Assembly: GCA_963841425.1 (NCBI GenBank)
Contig: CAWJCL010000005.1
Coordinates: 62,001-126,000, forward strand
Direction: 5' to 3'
DNA: 64,000 nucleotides
Source of the DNA: DATEOR01 sp963841425
GTDB taxonomy: Bacteria; Actinomycetota; Thermoleophilia; Gaiellales; Gaiellaceae
Position numbers and translations under genes: made by a program. How positions within the stretch are numbered: position 1 is the first letter of the stretch; the number at the start of each line of letters is the position of its first letter. Shown one piece after another: positions 25,427 through 33,424 of the stretch. Below the pieces are notes generated by a model, which saw nothing but the letters and a program-made list of their open reading frames with translations, made no database searches and was not told the DNA's origin.

Positions 25427-25966
25427 ATGCACTTTGCAGACCAGCTGACGCTCGCGCGGGCGTTTTCGGTGCCCTTCGTGGTCGTGCTCTTCGCGTGGGA
25501 CTTCCCCAACCACTACTACTGGGCGACGGCGGTCTTCGCCCTTGCGATGACCACCGACTACGTCGACGGGTGGTGGGCACGGCGCACCAACCGCTCGTCG
25601 AACCTCGGTCGGCTCCTCGATCCCGTGGCGGACAAGCTGCTCGTGATGGCGGCGCTCGTCATGCTCGTCGGCGTCGCGCTTCCCGCGTGGATGGTCGCCG
25701 CGATTGTCGCGCGCGAGTTCCTCATGTCCGGGCTTCGCCTCGCCGCGCTCGAGCGCGGAGTCGTGATGGCCGCACGCGACCTCGGGAAGCTGAAGACCGG
25801 AGCGCAGGCCGCCGCGGCCGCGATCGCCGGGCTGGCCGCGGGCGGAGCGTTCAGCACCGACATCGCGTGGTGGGCAGGGCTGGTCGCGCTTGCCCTGACC
25901 TGGATCTCCGGCCTCGACTACTTCATGAGCGCCCCGAGGGTCCTCCGTGGGCAGCAGCCTGCGTAG
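25427..25966 (+). CDS. pgsA: CDP-diacylglycerol-glycerol-3-phosphate phosphatidyltransferase
   Basis: 179 residues with several membrane segments. The CDP-alcohol phosphotransferase signature is complete: DYVDGWWAR, then 9 residues, then GRLLDPVADK. It makes phosphatidylglycerophosphate, the first committed step to phosphatidylglycerol and cardiolipin. The N-terminus MHFADQLTLARAFSVPFV is the usual one. The next gene starts 20 bases before its stop. Confidence 0.88.
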   Translation: MHFADQLTLARAFSVPFVVVLFAWDFPNHYYWATAVFALAMTTDYVDGWWARRTNRSSNLGRLLDPVADKLLVMAALVMLVGVALPAWMVAAIVAREFLMSGLRLAALERGVVMAARDLGKLKTGAQAAAAAIAGLAAGGAFSTDIAWWAGLVALALTWISGLDYFMSAPRVLRGQQPA

Positions 25967-26831
25967 CTTCGCGCGCGAGGACCGAGCCGCCGTGCTCGAG
26001 CTCTCACGGCATGCGCTGCAAAAGCCGCAGGAGCAGGTGGGCAATCCTCTCTGGACGACGGCGGAAGAGCTCGAGAGCGAGCTCTCCGACTGGGAGGTGC
26101 CGCCAGAGGAGACCCTCTTCGTGGACGAGATCGAGCAAGAGGTGGTCGGCTTCGCGGGCGTCGAGGTCTCGCCGGGGTTCGACCACGCCGACCTATTCGG
26201 GCCGCTCGTCGCCCCGAGCCACCGCGGGCAGAAGCTCGGGACGATGCTCCTCGAAGCGTCGATCGAGCGCGCGGAGAACCGAAGCGCCCGCCGCGTCGTC
26301 GGGGCAGTCGGCACGAGGAATGCGACAGGCCGGCTACTCCTCGAGCGTGCAGGGTTCGCACCCTCCGGGAGCGCGACCGCAGTCTTCCGGCTGACCGAGT
26401 CGGACCATCGCCGGGTCGAAACCGGCCCGTGGGAGCTCACGGTCCGGCCAGGGACGCCCGAGGATCTCGACGCGACCATGAAGCTCTACCGTGAGTGCTT
26501 CCCGGACGGCTCCTTTCCCGAAAGCGCGTGGCTCGCGGGCCTCGAGGAGGGCGCCGTCTACATCGGCGAGGCGGACGGCGAGAGCCGCGCGGTGGTCAAC
26601 ATCGACGCCGCCGACCGGTGGATCTACCACCTCGGCGTGACCGCGGGCGAGCGCGATCGCGGCATCGGTGCGTACGTACTGTCCGAAGCGCTCGCCGGCT
26701 ACTGGTCGCGTCATCCCGGGGAGACGCTCGGGCTCTCCGTGCACGCGGACAACCTCCCCGCGCTCCGGCTGTACAGGCGGCAGGGGTTCGCGCCCCTGCT
26801 CGTGCTGCAGGCCTTCGAGCTCCCTCTCTAG
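25947..26831 (+). CDS. Double-GNAT N-acetyltransferase
   Basis: 294 residues with two GNAT folds in tandem, as in MshD-like enzymes. The first acetyl-CoA site reads VAPSHRGQKLGTMLLEAS (about 89-106), the second VTAGERDRGIGAYVLSEAL near 230-250. The second domain ends LPALRLYRRQGF, a typical GNAT closing motif. The substrate is unknown; MshD (mycothiol synthase) has the same architecture and similar length, but I cannot assign it from motifs alone. GTG 25947 overlaps pgsA. Confidence 0.75.
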   Translation: MGSSLRSFAREDRAAVLELSRHALQKPQEQVGNPLWTTAEELESELSDWEVPPEETLFVDEIEQEVVGFAGVEVSPGFDHADLFGPLVAPSHRGQKLGTMLLEASIERAENRSARRVVGAVGTRNATGRLLLERAGFAPSGSATAVFRLTESDHRRVETGPWELTVRPGTPEDLDATMKLYRECFPDGSFPESAWLAGLEEGAVYIGEADGESRAVVNIDAADRWIYHLGVTAGERDRGIGAYVLSEALAGYWSRHPGETLGLSVHADNLPALRLYRRQGFAPLLVLQAFELPL

Positions 26832-26835
26832 TCCG

Positions 26836-28263
26836 ATGCTCTTGGGGATCGACCAGGGGACGACGGGCACGACGTGCCTCGTCCTCGACGACGCACTGCG
26901 AACGCGAGGCCGCGGCTACCGCGAGGTGGCGCAGCACTATCCGCGGCCCGGCTGGGTCGAACAGGATCCGATCGAGCTCTGGGAGTCCGTCCTCGCGGCG
27001 GCAGGGGACGCGCTGGAGGACGCGGGCGCGGCGGCGGCCGACCTCACCGCGATCGGCATCGCGAACCAGCGCGAGACGACGATCGTCTGGGACCGGATGA
27101 GCGGCGAGCCGGCCCACCGGGCGATCGTCTGGCAGGACCGGCGGACGGCCGAGCGCTGCAAAGAGCTCCCGGCCGAGCTCATCCGCGACCGGACGGGGCT
27201 CGTCCCCGACCCGTACTTCTCGGCGACGAAGCTCGAGTGGATTCTCCGCGAGGCCGCGGGCGACCTGGCATTCGGGACGGTCGATTCCTGGCTGATCTGG
27301 AACCTCACCCAAGGAGCCGTGCACGCGACCGACGTCACGAACGCCTCGCGAACGCTGCTCGTCGACCTCGCGATGCTCGACTGGGACGACGAGCTGCTCG
27401 AGCTCTTCGGCGTCCCGCGCTCGGTGCTCCCCGAGATCGTCAGCTCGAGCGGGACGATCGGCGAGACCGAAGCCTTCGGCGCGGCCGTCCCGATCGCCGG
27501 CGCGGCCGGCGACCAGCAGGCAGCGCTCTTCGGACAGGCGTGCTTCGGGCGCGGCGAGGCCAAGGCGACGTTCGGCACCGGCACCTTCCTCCTCGCGAAC
27601 AGCGGCGCAGAGCGGAGCCGGCCGGCGAACGGCGTGGTCGAGACGGTCGCCTGGGGGCTCGGCTCGGAGGAGCCGGTCTACGCGGTCGAGGGCTCGGTCT
27701 TCGTCACCGGGGCGGCGCTGCAATGGCTCCGTGATGGGCTGGGGCTGCTCGAGGGCTCCGCGGAGAGCGAGGCGCTCGCGCGCTCGGTGGAGGACAACGG
27801 CGGCGTCTACTTCGTGCCGGCCCTCGCCGGGCTCGGCTCACCGCACTGGGTCCCGGAGGCGCGCGGGCTCATCAGCGGGATCTCGGGCGGCACGCGGCGG
27901 GAGCACCTCGTCAGGGCCGCCCTCGAGGCTGCGGCCTTCCAGACGAGGGATGTCGTGGACGCGCTGCCCTTCGAGCTCCAGATGCTTCGTGCCGACGGGG
28001 GCGCGGCGGGAAACGCGTTCCTCATGCAGTTCCTGGCCGACCTCACGCGCCTTCCCGTCGAGGTGCCCGAGGAGAGGGAGACCACGGCGCTCGGCGCGGC
28101 AGCGCTCGCCGGCCTCGCGGCCGGCCTCTGGAGCGGCACCGCCGAGCTGGCGGGACTGTGGCGCCCTGCGGCGCGCTACGAGCCCGAGCTGCCCGAGGCG
28201 GAGGCCGAGCGCCTCCTCGCCGACTGGCGCATGGCGGTCAAACGGGCTCTTCTTCTTCGCTGA
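26836..28263 (+). CDS. glpK: Glycerol kinase
   Basis: 475 residues, slightly shorter than the usual 495-500. FGGY kinase landmarks: LLGIDQGTTGTTCLVLD, ANQRETTIVWDR, AIVWQDRRTAERC, DSWLIWNLT, GDQQAALFGQACF, and KATFGTGTFLLAN, with GLGSPHWVPEARG late. It makes glycerol 3-phosphate from glycerol, a substrate for the PgsA reaction two genes upstream. Its last 26 bases overlap the small epsilon-like gene on the other strand. Confidence 0.93.
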   Translation: MLLGIDQGTTGTTCLVLDDALRTRGRGYREVAQHYPRPGWVEQDPIELWESVLAAAGDALEDAGAAAADLTAIGIANQRETTIVWDRMSGEPAHRAIVWQDRRTAERCKELPAELIRDRTGLVPDPYFSATKLEWILREAAGDLAFGTVDSWLIWNLTQGAVHATDVTNASRTLLVDLAMLDWDDELLELFGVPRSVLPEIVSSSGTIGETEAFGAAVPIAGAAGDQQAALFGQACFGRGEAKATFGTGTFLLANSGAERSRPANGVVETVAWGLGSEEPVYAVEGSVFVTGAALQWLRDGLGLLEGSAESEALARSVEDNGGVYFVPALAGLGSPHWVPEARGLISGISGGTRREHLVRAALEAAAFQTRDVVDALPFELQMLRADGGAAGNAFLMQFLADLTRLPVEVPEERETTALGAAALAGLAAGLWSGTAELAGLWRPAARYEPELPEAEAERLLADWRMAVKRALLLR

Positions 28264-28396
28264 GATCTTCGGCAACCCCGGCTCGCCACCAGGCCGAGCG
28301 GGGATCGGCGGCCGGCGCCGCCGGGCGGCGCGCGAGCGCCTCTTCGATCGCCTTCAGCTCCTCCGCTGAGGGCTCGGGCCGGATCTCACGGATCAT
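28238..28396 (-). CDS. Acyl-CoA carboxylase epsilon-like small subunit
   Basis: 52 residues: MIREIRPEPSAEELKAIEEA, a linker, then SAWWRAGVAEDL and an acidic end. The P-x-P-x-x-E-E-L-x-A-I helix followed by a W-containing C-terminal motif is the pattern of the actinobacterial acyl-CoA carboxylase epsilon subunit, which stabilises the alpha-beta complex. It is isolated here, 2.8 kb from the alpha-chain gene and 5 kb from the carboxyltransferase. It overlaps glpK convergently and is divergent from the NlpC/P60 gene. An upstream ATG overlapping that gene is less likely. Confidence 0.65.
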   Translation of the reverse strand: MIREIRPEPSAEELKAIEEALARRPAAPAADPRSAWWRAGVAEDLSEEEEPV

Positions 28397-28442
28397 CCGG
28401 CTGAGATTAAAGCGCTCGACGAGGCCCGACGATACGAAGACC

Positions 28443-29450
28443 ATGCGCCGGGGTCTCGTCGCCGTCGTCGCCGTGGTCGCCGCCATCTTCGCGGCGCAGC
28501 CGGCACCTGCCGCGAGCTGGGCCCAGCCGCAGATCAAGGTCGTCGTCGCGAACGGGCTCATGGGCCCGAGCGTGAGCAATTTCCGCGCCAAGCAGAACAT
28601 CACCCGCGCCGAGCTGGGCGAGGCGCTCGCGGCACTCACGGGCAAGCCCCAGGTCGTCGTCGACCCCGGCGCCGAGGTGTCGATCGCCGAGCTCGACGCG
28701 AAGGTCGTGAAGGCGCTCGGCCTGCACCGTGCTGCAAGGAGCTTCCAGCGGAAGGTCAGAGACGCGGGCCTCGAACCGCCGCGGCGTCTCGGGAACGAGG
28801 TCGTCGCCCGCCTGCTCTGGCTTCGGTTCAACCACCCGCAGGACGACGACAACCTCGAGCTGCGACCGCAGGACGCGGCTACCCGCGCCGAAGCTGCGTA
28901 CTCTCTCGCCCGCGCGCTGCAGGTCTCGCAGTGGGACAAGGACAACGTCCGCTCGCTCGCCGGCTCGTTCTCGCTCCCGAGCTACGGCGACTGGCCGAAG
29001 CGCGTCCTTCGGCGGGCCGTGCACTTCATCGGCTATCCGTACGTGTGGGGCGGAATGTCCGAGAAGGAGCAGGTCACCTTCGGCGTCACGTCGCGCGGAG
29101 GCTTCGACTGCTCGGGCTTCGTCTGGCGCGTCTACAAGCTCCAGCCGTACCCGAACGGAGGCTCGCTCTCCTCGGTTCTCCAGGGACGCACGACCTATCA
29201 GATGAGCGGCGAGGTGCCCAGGTCGAAGCGGATCCCGTTCGACCGCCTGAAGGCCGCCGACGTCGCCTTCTTCGGCGCGGATGGGCGCCGCTCGAGCCCG
29301 TCCGAGGTCGACCACATGGGAATCGCGCTCGGCAAGAGCTGGATGATCCACTCCTCCAGCCAGGGAGTCGCGTTCGTGCCGCTCACGGGCTGGTACCGGG
29401 ACCGTTTCGCGTGGGCCCGCCGGCCGCTTCGCGAGGCCGGACTCCTCTAG
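28443..29450 (+). CDS. Secreted NlpC/P60 peptidoglycan hydrolase with SLH-like N-terminal repeats
   Basis: 335 residues. A signal peptide ends near APAASWA. Residues 30-165 contain two helical SLH-like units (ITRAELGEALAALTG; ATRAEAAYSLARAL) that may hold the protein to the wall. The C-terminal NlpC/P60 domain has the nucleophile Cys in GGFDCSGFVWRVY at about residue 222 and the His in VDHMGIALGKSW. It cleaves cell-wall peptide stems. No terminator with a T-run follows. Confidence 0.88.
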   Translation: MRRGLVAVVAVVAAIFAAQPAPAASWAQPQIKVVVANGLMGPSVSNFRAKQNITRAELGEALAALTGKPQVVVDPGAEVSIAELDAKVVKALGLHRAARSFQRKVRDAGLEPPRRLGNEVVARLLWLRFNHPQDDDNLELRPQDAATRAEAAYSLARALQVSQWDKDNVRSLAGSFSLPSYGDWPKRVLRRAVHFIGYPYVWGGMSEKEQVTFGVTSRGGFDCSGFVWRVYKLQPYPNGGSLSSVLQGRTTYQMSGEVPRSKRIPFDRLKAADVAFFGADGRRSSPSEVDHMGIALGKSWMIHSSSQGVAFVPLTGWYRDRFAWARRPLREAGLL

Positions 29451-29582
29451 CCGCCGGCCCCCGCGCGATTACAGGTTTGAGCAGGCTTTTTGCGAATCCC
29501 TCAAAGGGGGGATGTTGCGACTTCCCCGGTGCGCTGATACTTCGGCTCGTCCTCAGGCGTCCGAACACGGGAGATGATCGGA

Positions 29583-29675
29583 ATGCTTCACTGGAAGGTA
29601 AAGCTCGCGCACGTTGTCGTCGTCGCCGCCCTTCTGGCCGCTTTCCTGAGCGACCTTGAAGGGTGGGCCTGGTAG
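29583..29675 (+). CDS. 30-residue hydrophobic peptide
   Basis: ATG 29583, MLHWKVKLAHVVVVAALLAA then a short polar end with two Trp. One membrane span with a positively charged N-terminus. A GGGAG element lies 11 bases before the start. It occupies the gap before the GGDEF/HD-GYP gene, which begins 25 bases after its stop, so it may be a leader or partner peptide. The surrounding 29451-29582 has no riboswitch I can recognise. Confidence 0.4.
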   Translation: MLHWKVKLAHVVVVAALLAAFLSDLEGWAW

Positions 29676-29700
29676 CACGGCGAACGGTTAAGCCATAGCC

Positions 29701-31572
29701 GTGAGCCTGCGCCCCGTTCGCTCGACCGTGAGCGCATCGGGTCGGGTGAAGCCGGAGCGCCGTCTCGTTTCTCGCGAGACGGCGCGGCTTCTGCCCATCG
29801 TCGTCCCGGTGGCACTCTCGGGCTTCGCCGTGCTCGCGTTCGCCATCGGGCGGTTCGCGGCCTCGAATCCCGAGCCCGAGGTCCTCGCCGGAGTGTTCGC
29901 ACTCCTTCTGGCGGCGACCTTCGTCGAGGCGCACCCGGTCCCGATCGAGGGGATCTCTTCGGAGGGAATCTCGCTCGCGGCCGTCTTCATCGTCGGCACC
30001 GCCGTGATCTACGGCTGGGAGCCGGCGGTGGTGATGGGCTTCCTCACCAGGGCGCTCATCGAGCTCGTCCAGCGCCGCCCCGCGATCCGCCTGTCCTATA
30101 ACAGCGCGGTCTACTCGTTGGGCGGCGGCGCGGCGGGCCTCGCCGCATCCATAGGAGCGATGGAGACGGGAGTCGCCTCGCTCCTCCTGCAGGTGCTGCT
30201 CGCCGCCGCGGCGTTCTACGCGCTGAACATCCCGCTGATCGCCGCGATCATCGCGCGGTGGACGCGTGAGCCGTTCCTGCCGCTGCTTCGCAAGTCCGTC
30301 TACTGGACAGCGGTGCCGTTCTCGATCATGGCGTCGGTCAGCCTCATGCTCGCGGTGCTCTGGGAGCGCTCTCCGCTCCTCGCCATCGCGCTCGTCGGCC
30401 CGCTCGTCGCGATCGCGCTCTACCAGCGCTCGGTGTACAGCGCCCTCAAAGCAATGCGGCTCGCGCTCACCGACCCGTTGACCGGGCTCGGGAACCACCG
30501 GCACTTCCACGAGCGGCTGCAGCGCGACCTCGACGAGGCGCAGGAGCGCGGCGTCGCGCTGACCCTCTGCCTGCTCGACATCGACAATTTCAAGCAGATC
30601 AACGATCGCTTCGGCCACCCGGTCGGCGATCGTGTGCTCGCGCAGGTCGCCGCGCGCCTCCGCCAGGGCGGCGAGGCGTTCCGGCTCGGAGGAGACGAGT
30701 TCGCGCTCCTCCTGCCGCGCCGCGACGAGCACGAAGGCTTCTCGATCGCGAAGGCGATCATCGAGCGCGTCGCCGACGCCGAATGCGAGCACGGCGGCCA
30801 CGTCTCGATCTCGGCCGGCATCGCGACCTATCCGCAGCACGGCGTCGAGCGCTCCGAGCTCGTGCGCGTGGCCGACTCGGCCCTCTACCTGGCCAAGGAG
30901 CACGGCAAGAACCGCGTGCGCGTCTACCGCCCCGACCTGCTCGAGCTGGCCGAGCTTCGCCGCCTCGCCGAGGGCCCCGACCGGGCGGCGCGCCTGCGGG
31001 CGGCGGCCTCGCTCGCCCATGCGGTCGATGCGCGCGATGCCTACACGGGCTCGCACTCCTACATGGTCGGGGAGCTCTCGGCGCGCGTGGCCAAGCGCAT
31101 GGGCCTCGAGACCGAGCAGGTCGAGCTCGCACGCCTGGCCGGCTCCCTGCACGACCTCGGCAAGCTCGCCATCCCCGAGGAGATCCTGCGCAAGCCCGGC
31201 CCCCTGAACGAGGCCGAGCGCCTCGTGCTCGAGCGCCACCCCCAGATCGGCTTTCGCATGCTCGACTCGCTCGGGGTCGAGCCGGTCGCCTCCTGGGTCC
31301 TGCACCACCACGAGCGCTGGGACGGAGACGGCTATCCCGACCGCCTGGGCGGCGATGCGATCCCGCTCGGCTCGAGGATCCTCTTCGTCGCCGATGCCTA
31401 CGACGCGATGACGACCGACCGCGTCTACCGCTCCAAGCTCTCGCACGAGCGCGCCATCTCCGAGCTCGAGCGCTGCGCGGGGACGCAGTTCGACCCCGAC
31501 GTCGTCTCCGCTTTCAAGCAAGAGTTCGACGAGCCGCGCCTGCCGGAGCTCGTCGTCCTCGAAACCGCCTAG
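29701..31572 (+). CDS. Membrane GGDEF and HD-GYP protein (cyclic-di-GMP turnover)
   Basis: 623 residues from GTG 29701. Six or so membrane helices (about 30-245) form a MASE-like sensor. GGDEF at about 255-420: LTDPLTGLGNHRHF, LLDIDNFKQINDRFGH and an intact RLGGDEFALLL, so diguanylate cyclase activity is possible. HD-GYP at about 440-610: SLHDLGKLAIPEEIL (HD), LHHHERWDGDGYP (HHExxDGxGYP) and DAYDAMTTDR, so phosphodiesterase activity is also possible. A single chain that could make and break cyclic-di-GMP. Ligand for the sensor is unknown. Confidence 0.92.
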   Translation: MSLRPVRSTVSASGRVKPERRLVSRETARLLPIVVPVALSGFAVLAFAIGRFAASNPEPEVLAGVFALLLAATFVEAHPVPIEGISSEGISLAAVFIVGTAVIYGWEPAVVMGFLTRALIELVQRRPAIRLSYNSAVYSLGGGAAGLAASIGAMETGVASLLLQVLLAAAAFYALNIPLIAAIIARWTREPFLPLLRKSVYWTAVPFSIMASVSLMLAVLWERSPLLAIALVGPLVAIALYQRSVYSALKAMRLALTDPLTGLGNHRHFHERLQRDLDEAQERGVALTLCLLDIDNFKQINDRFGHPVGDRVLAQVAARLRQGGEAFRLGGDEFALLLPRRDEHEGFSIAKAIIERVADAECEHGGHVSISAGIATYPQHGVERSELVRVADSALYLAKEHGKNRVRVYRPDLLELAELRRLAEGPDRAARLRAAASLAHAVDARDAYTGSHSYMVGELSARVAKRMGLETEQVELARLAGSLHDLGKLAIPEEILRKPGPLNEAERLVLERHPQIGFRMLDSLGVEPVASWVLHHHERWDGDGYPDRLGGDAIPLGSRILFVADAYDAMTTDRVYRSKLSHERAISELERCAGTQFDPDVVSAFKQEFDEPRLPELVVLETA

Positions 31573-31607
31573 GACTCGGGCCGCGCGAGCGGCGTATCGT
31601 CTTTGAG

Positions 31608-32537
31608 ATGCGCACGTGGATCGTGCTCGCGGCAGTCGTCGCCGTCGCCGCGGTTGCGGCGGCGGACGCGTTGCGAGGCGGTCTGCGAGACACGGACGTG
31701 AAGCCCGCCGCTCCGGCGGCGGAGCGGCGCATCGTCCCGCCCGGCGTGCCCTCGGGGTTCATGGGCACCGTCTTCTACAGCGATCCCGCGGACGGCTGCC
31801 GCCTCCATTCCCTCCGGCTCGCCGGCTTCACCGAGGCTCAGACGCCGAACTACAGCGGGTGTCGGTTCTCGCTTTCTCCGGACGGGACGAGAGCAGCCCC
31901 GGGAGGATCCGTCTGGAGCCCGCTCGGAGGCGTGGCGGCGGTGCCGAGAGACGACGGATTCGGGCTCGAGACCGCTCCCGGGCAGACGATCGTCGTACGC
32001 GGGCGCGCTCCCGCCTTCAAGCCGGACGGGACGCTCACCCAGGTTCGCAGCGGCGAGCTCGTCGAGTGGAGCATCGACTGCCGCCCCGGCGATCGCCTCT
32101 TCACGCTCCCCGCCGACAACGCGACGGCGCGTTGCGTGCGCACCGTCTATCCGCACCCCGTGGAGAGCGTCGCCTGGTTCTCGAACTCCCGCTTCGCCGC
32201 CGTCCTGCCGGCCGGGGAGCTGGTGATCGTCGAGAACGGAAGCGTCCTGGTCCGGGCCGGCCTGCCGCGATTTCGCAGCGCCTCGCTCGAGCTCAGCCCG
32301 AAGAGGAGCTTTGCCACTCTCTGGCTCGACGGCCAGCTCGCGGGCACGTTCGACACTGGAGGGGGGCCGGCTCCCATCGCGCCGGTCGGCACGGTGACCT
32401 CGCTGGCGTGGGCCCCGAGCGAACGGTGGGTGGTCGCCGCCACCCGCGGGGGGGCGGTCTTCCTCCTTCGGCCGGACACGGGCGACGCACGCGTGCGCCG
32501 GCTCGGCATTTCCGCCCGCGATCTGGCCTGGCGCTGA
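31608..32537 (+). CDS. Anchored extracytoplasmic protein, first of a paralogous pair
   Basis: 309 residues: N-terminal anchor VLAAVVAVAAVAAADAL then an extracytoplasmic domain of repeated strand units (FSLSPDGTRAAPGG, PAFKPDGTLTQVRSGELVEW, SLAWAPSERWVVAATRGGA), reminiscent of beta-propeller blades. Four or more cysteines suggest disulfides. It overlaps the next, related gene by TGATG. Function unknown; sensing or scaffolding at the envelope is possible. Confidence 0.65.
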   Translation: MRTWIVLAAVVAVAAVAAADALRGGLRDTDVKPAAPAAERRIVPPGVPSGFMGTVFYSDPADGCRLHSLRLAGFTEAQTPNYSGCRFSLSPDGTRAAPGGSVWSPLGGVAAVPRDDGFGLETAPGQTIVVRGRAPAFKPDGTLTQVRSGELVEWSIDCRPGDRLFTLPADNATARCVRTVYPHPVESVAWFSNSRFAAVLPAGELVIVENGSVLVRAGLPRFRSASLELSPKRSFATLWLDGQLAGTFDTGGGPAPIAPVGTVTSLAWAPSERWVVAATRGGAVFLLRPDTGDARVRRLGISARDLAWR

Positions 32538-33409
32538 TGCGGAACCGGCTCACCTGGTTCGTGAGCGGCGCCGTCGTCCTGCTCCTACTCGTCGCCGTCG
32601 CGGACGCAATCCGAAGCCGTGCGGATGCGTCCGGCTCGCCCGAACCGCAGCCGCGCGTTCTCCATGGGGTCCTCGTGACCGCGGACGAGACGTGCGCCAC
32701 GCAGGCCTACCGCTTTCCGAGCATGGCCCCGGAGCGGCCGCCGCGCCCGCCGGACTGCGGAGGCCGCGTCTGGAGCGAGGACGGCACACTGATGGCGCGC
32801 TGCGAGGGCGGCTTCACGTCTGTGACGAGTTCGGAGGGCGTTCGGTTTCCGAACGTGCCGGGCTGCGCGCCGGCCTGGCGGGCGGACGGGACGCTCAGCG
32901 TGGTGCGGAACGGAGACATCGTCCTTTCGCGCCGGCATGGGCCTCCGTTCATCTTCTTCTCGCGCAGCCAACTGGCGGATGCCCTCGCGGGAGGCGTTGA
33001 CGACCCGGAAACATGGCGCTTCACGCAGGTCGGCTGGTTCGGGCTCACGAGCTTCGTGGCGGTCGTGGAGGGGCGGGCAGGAGAATCGGCGCTCGCGGTC
33101 TTTGCGCAGGGCGGCCTCGAGAGCTTTCTGCCCGAGCCGGGCGCGCGGATCGAAGATCTGCACGCGAGCCCGCTGGGGAACTTCGGCTTCGCACTGATCC
33201 ACCCGGAGCGCGAGTACGTGATGGTGAGCCGCGGCGGCGACCCGATCGCCATTCCTCACGTCCGGGGTGCGCAGGCGATCGCCTGGTCGCCCGACGAACT
33301 CTACGTCGCCATCGCGACCCACGACGAGACCGTGATCGCCCGCACAGGCACGACCACCGTGGTGACCACGCTCCCGCTCGGGGGGCGCGCGCTAGCCTGG
33401 CTGACCTAG
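32537..33409 (+). CDS. Anchored extracytoplasmic protein, second of a paralogous pair
   Basis: 290 residues, same plan as its neighbour: anchor VVLLLLVAVADAI, a CGGRVWSEDGTLMA strand pair, PAWRADGTLSVVRNGDIVL and AIAWSPDELYVAIATHDETV, each matching a unit at the same place in the upstream protein. So the two arose by duplication and are translationally coupled. No enzyme motif visible. Confidence 0.65.
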   Translation: MRNRLTWFVSGAVVLLLLVAVADAIRSRADASGSPEPQPRVLHGVLVTADETCATQAYRFPSMAPERPPRPPDCGGRVWSEDGTLMARCEGGFTSVTSSEGVRFPNVPGCAPAWRADGTLSVVRNGDIVLSRRHGPPFIFFSRSQLADALAGGVDDPETWRFTQVGWFGLTSFVAVVEGRAGESALAVFAQGGLESFLPEPGARIEDLHASPLGNFGFALIHPEREYVMVSRGGDPIAIPHVRGAQAIAWSPDELYVAIATHDETVIARTGTTTVVTTLPLGGRALAWLT

Positions 33410-33424
33410 TCCCCCTCCGGGCAG

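Noticed and set aside
29451..29582. Possible cyclic-dinucleotide riboswitch before the GGDEF gene
   Set aside because: No consensus core of the known classes could be found by eye.
29383..31521. 712-codon frame antisense to the GGDEF/HD-GYP gene
   Set aside because: Same shadow effect; acidic/His-rich repeats only, no domain.
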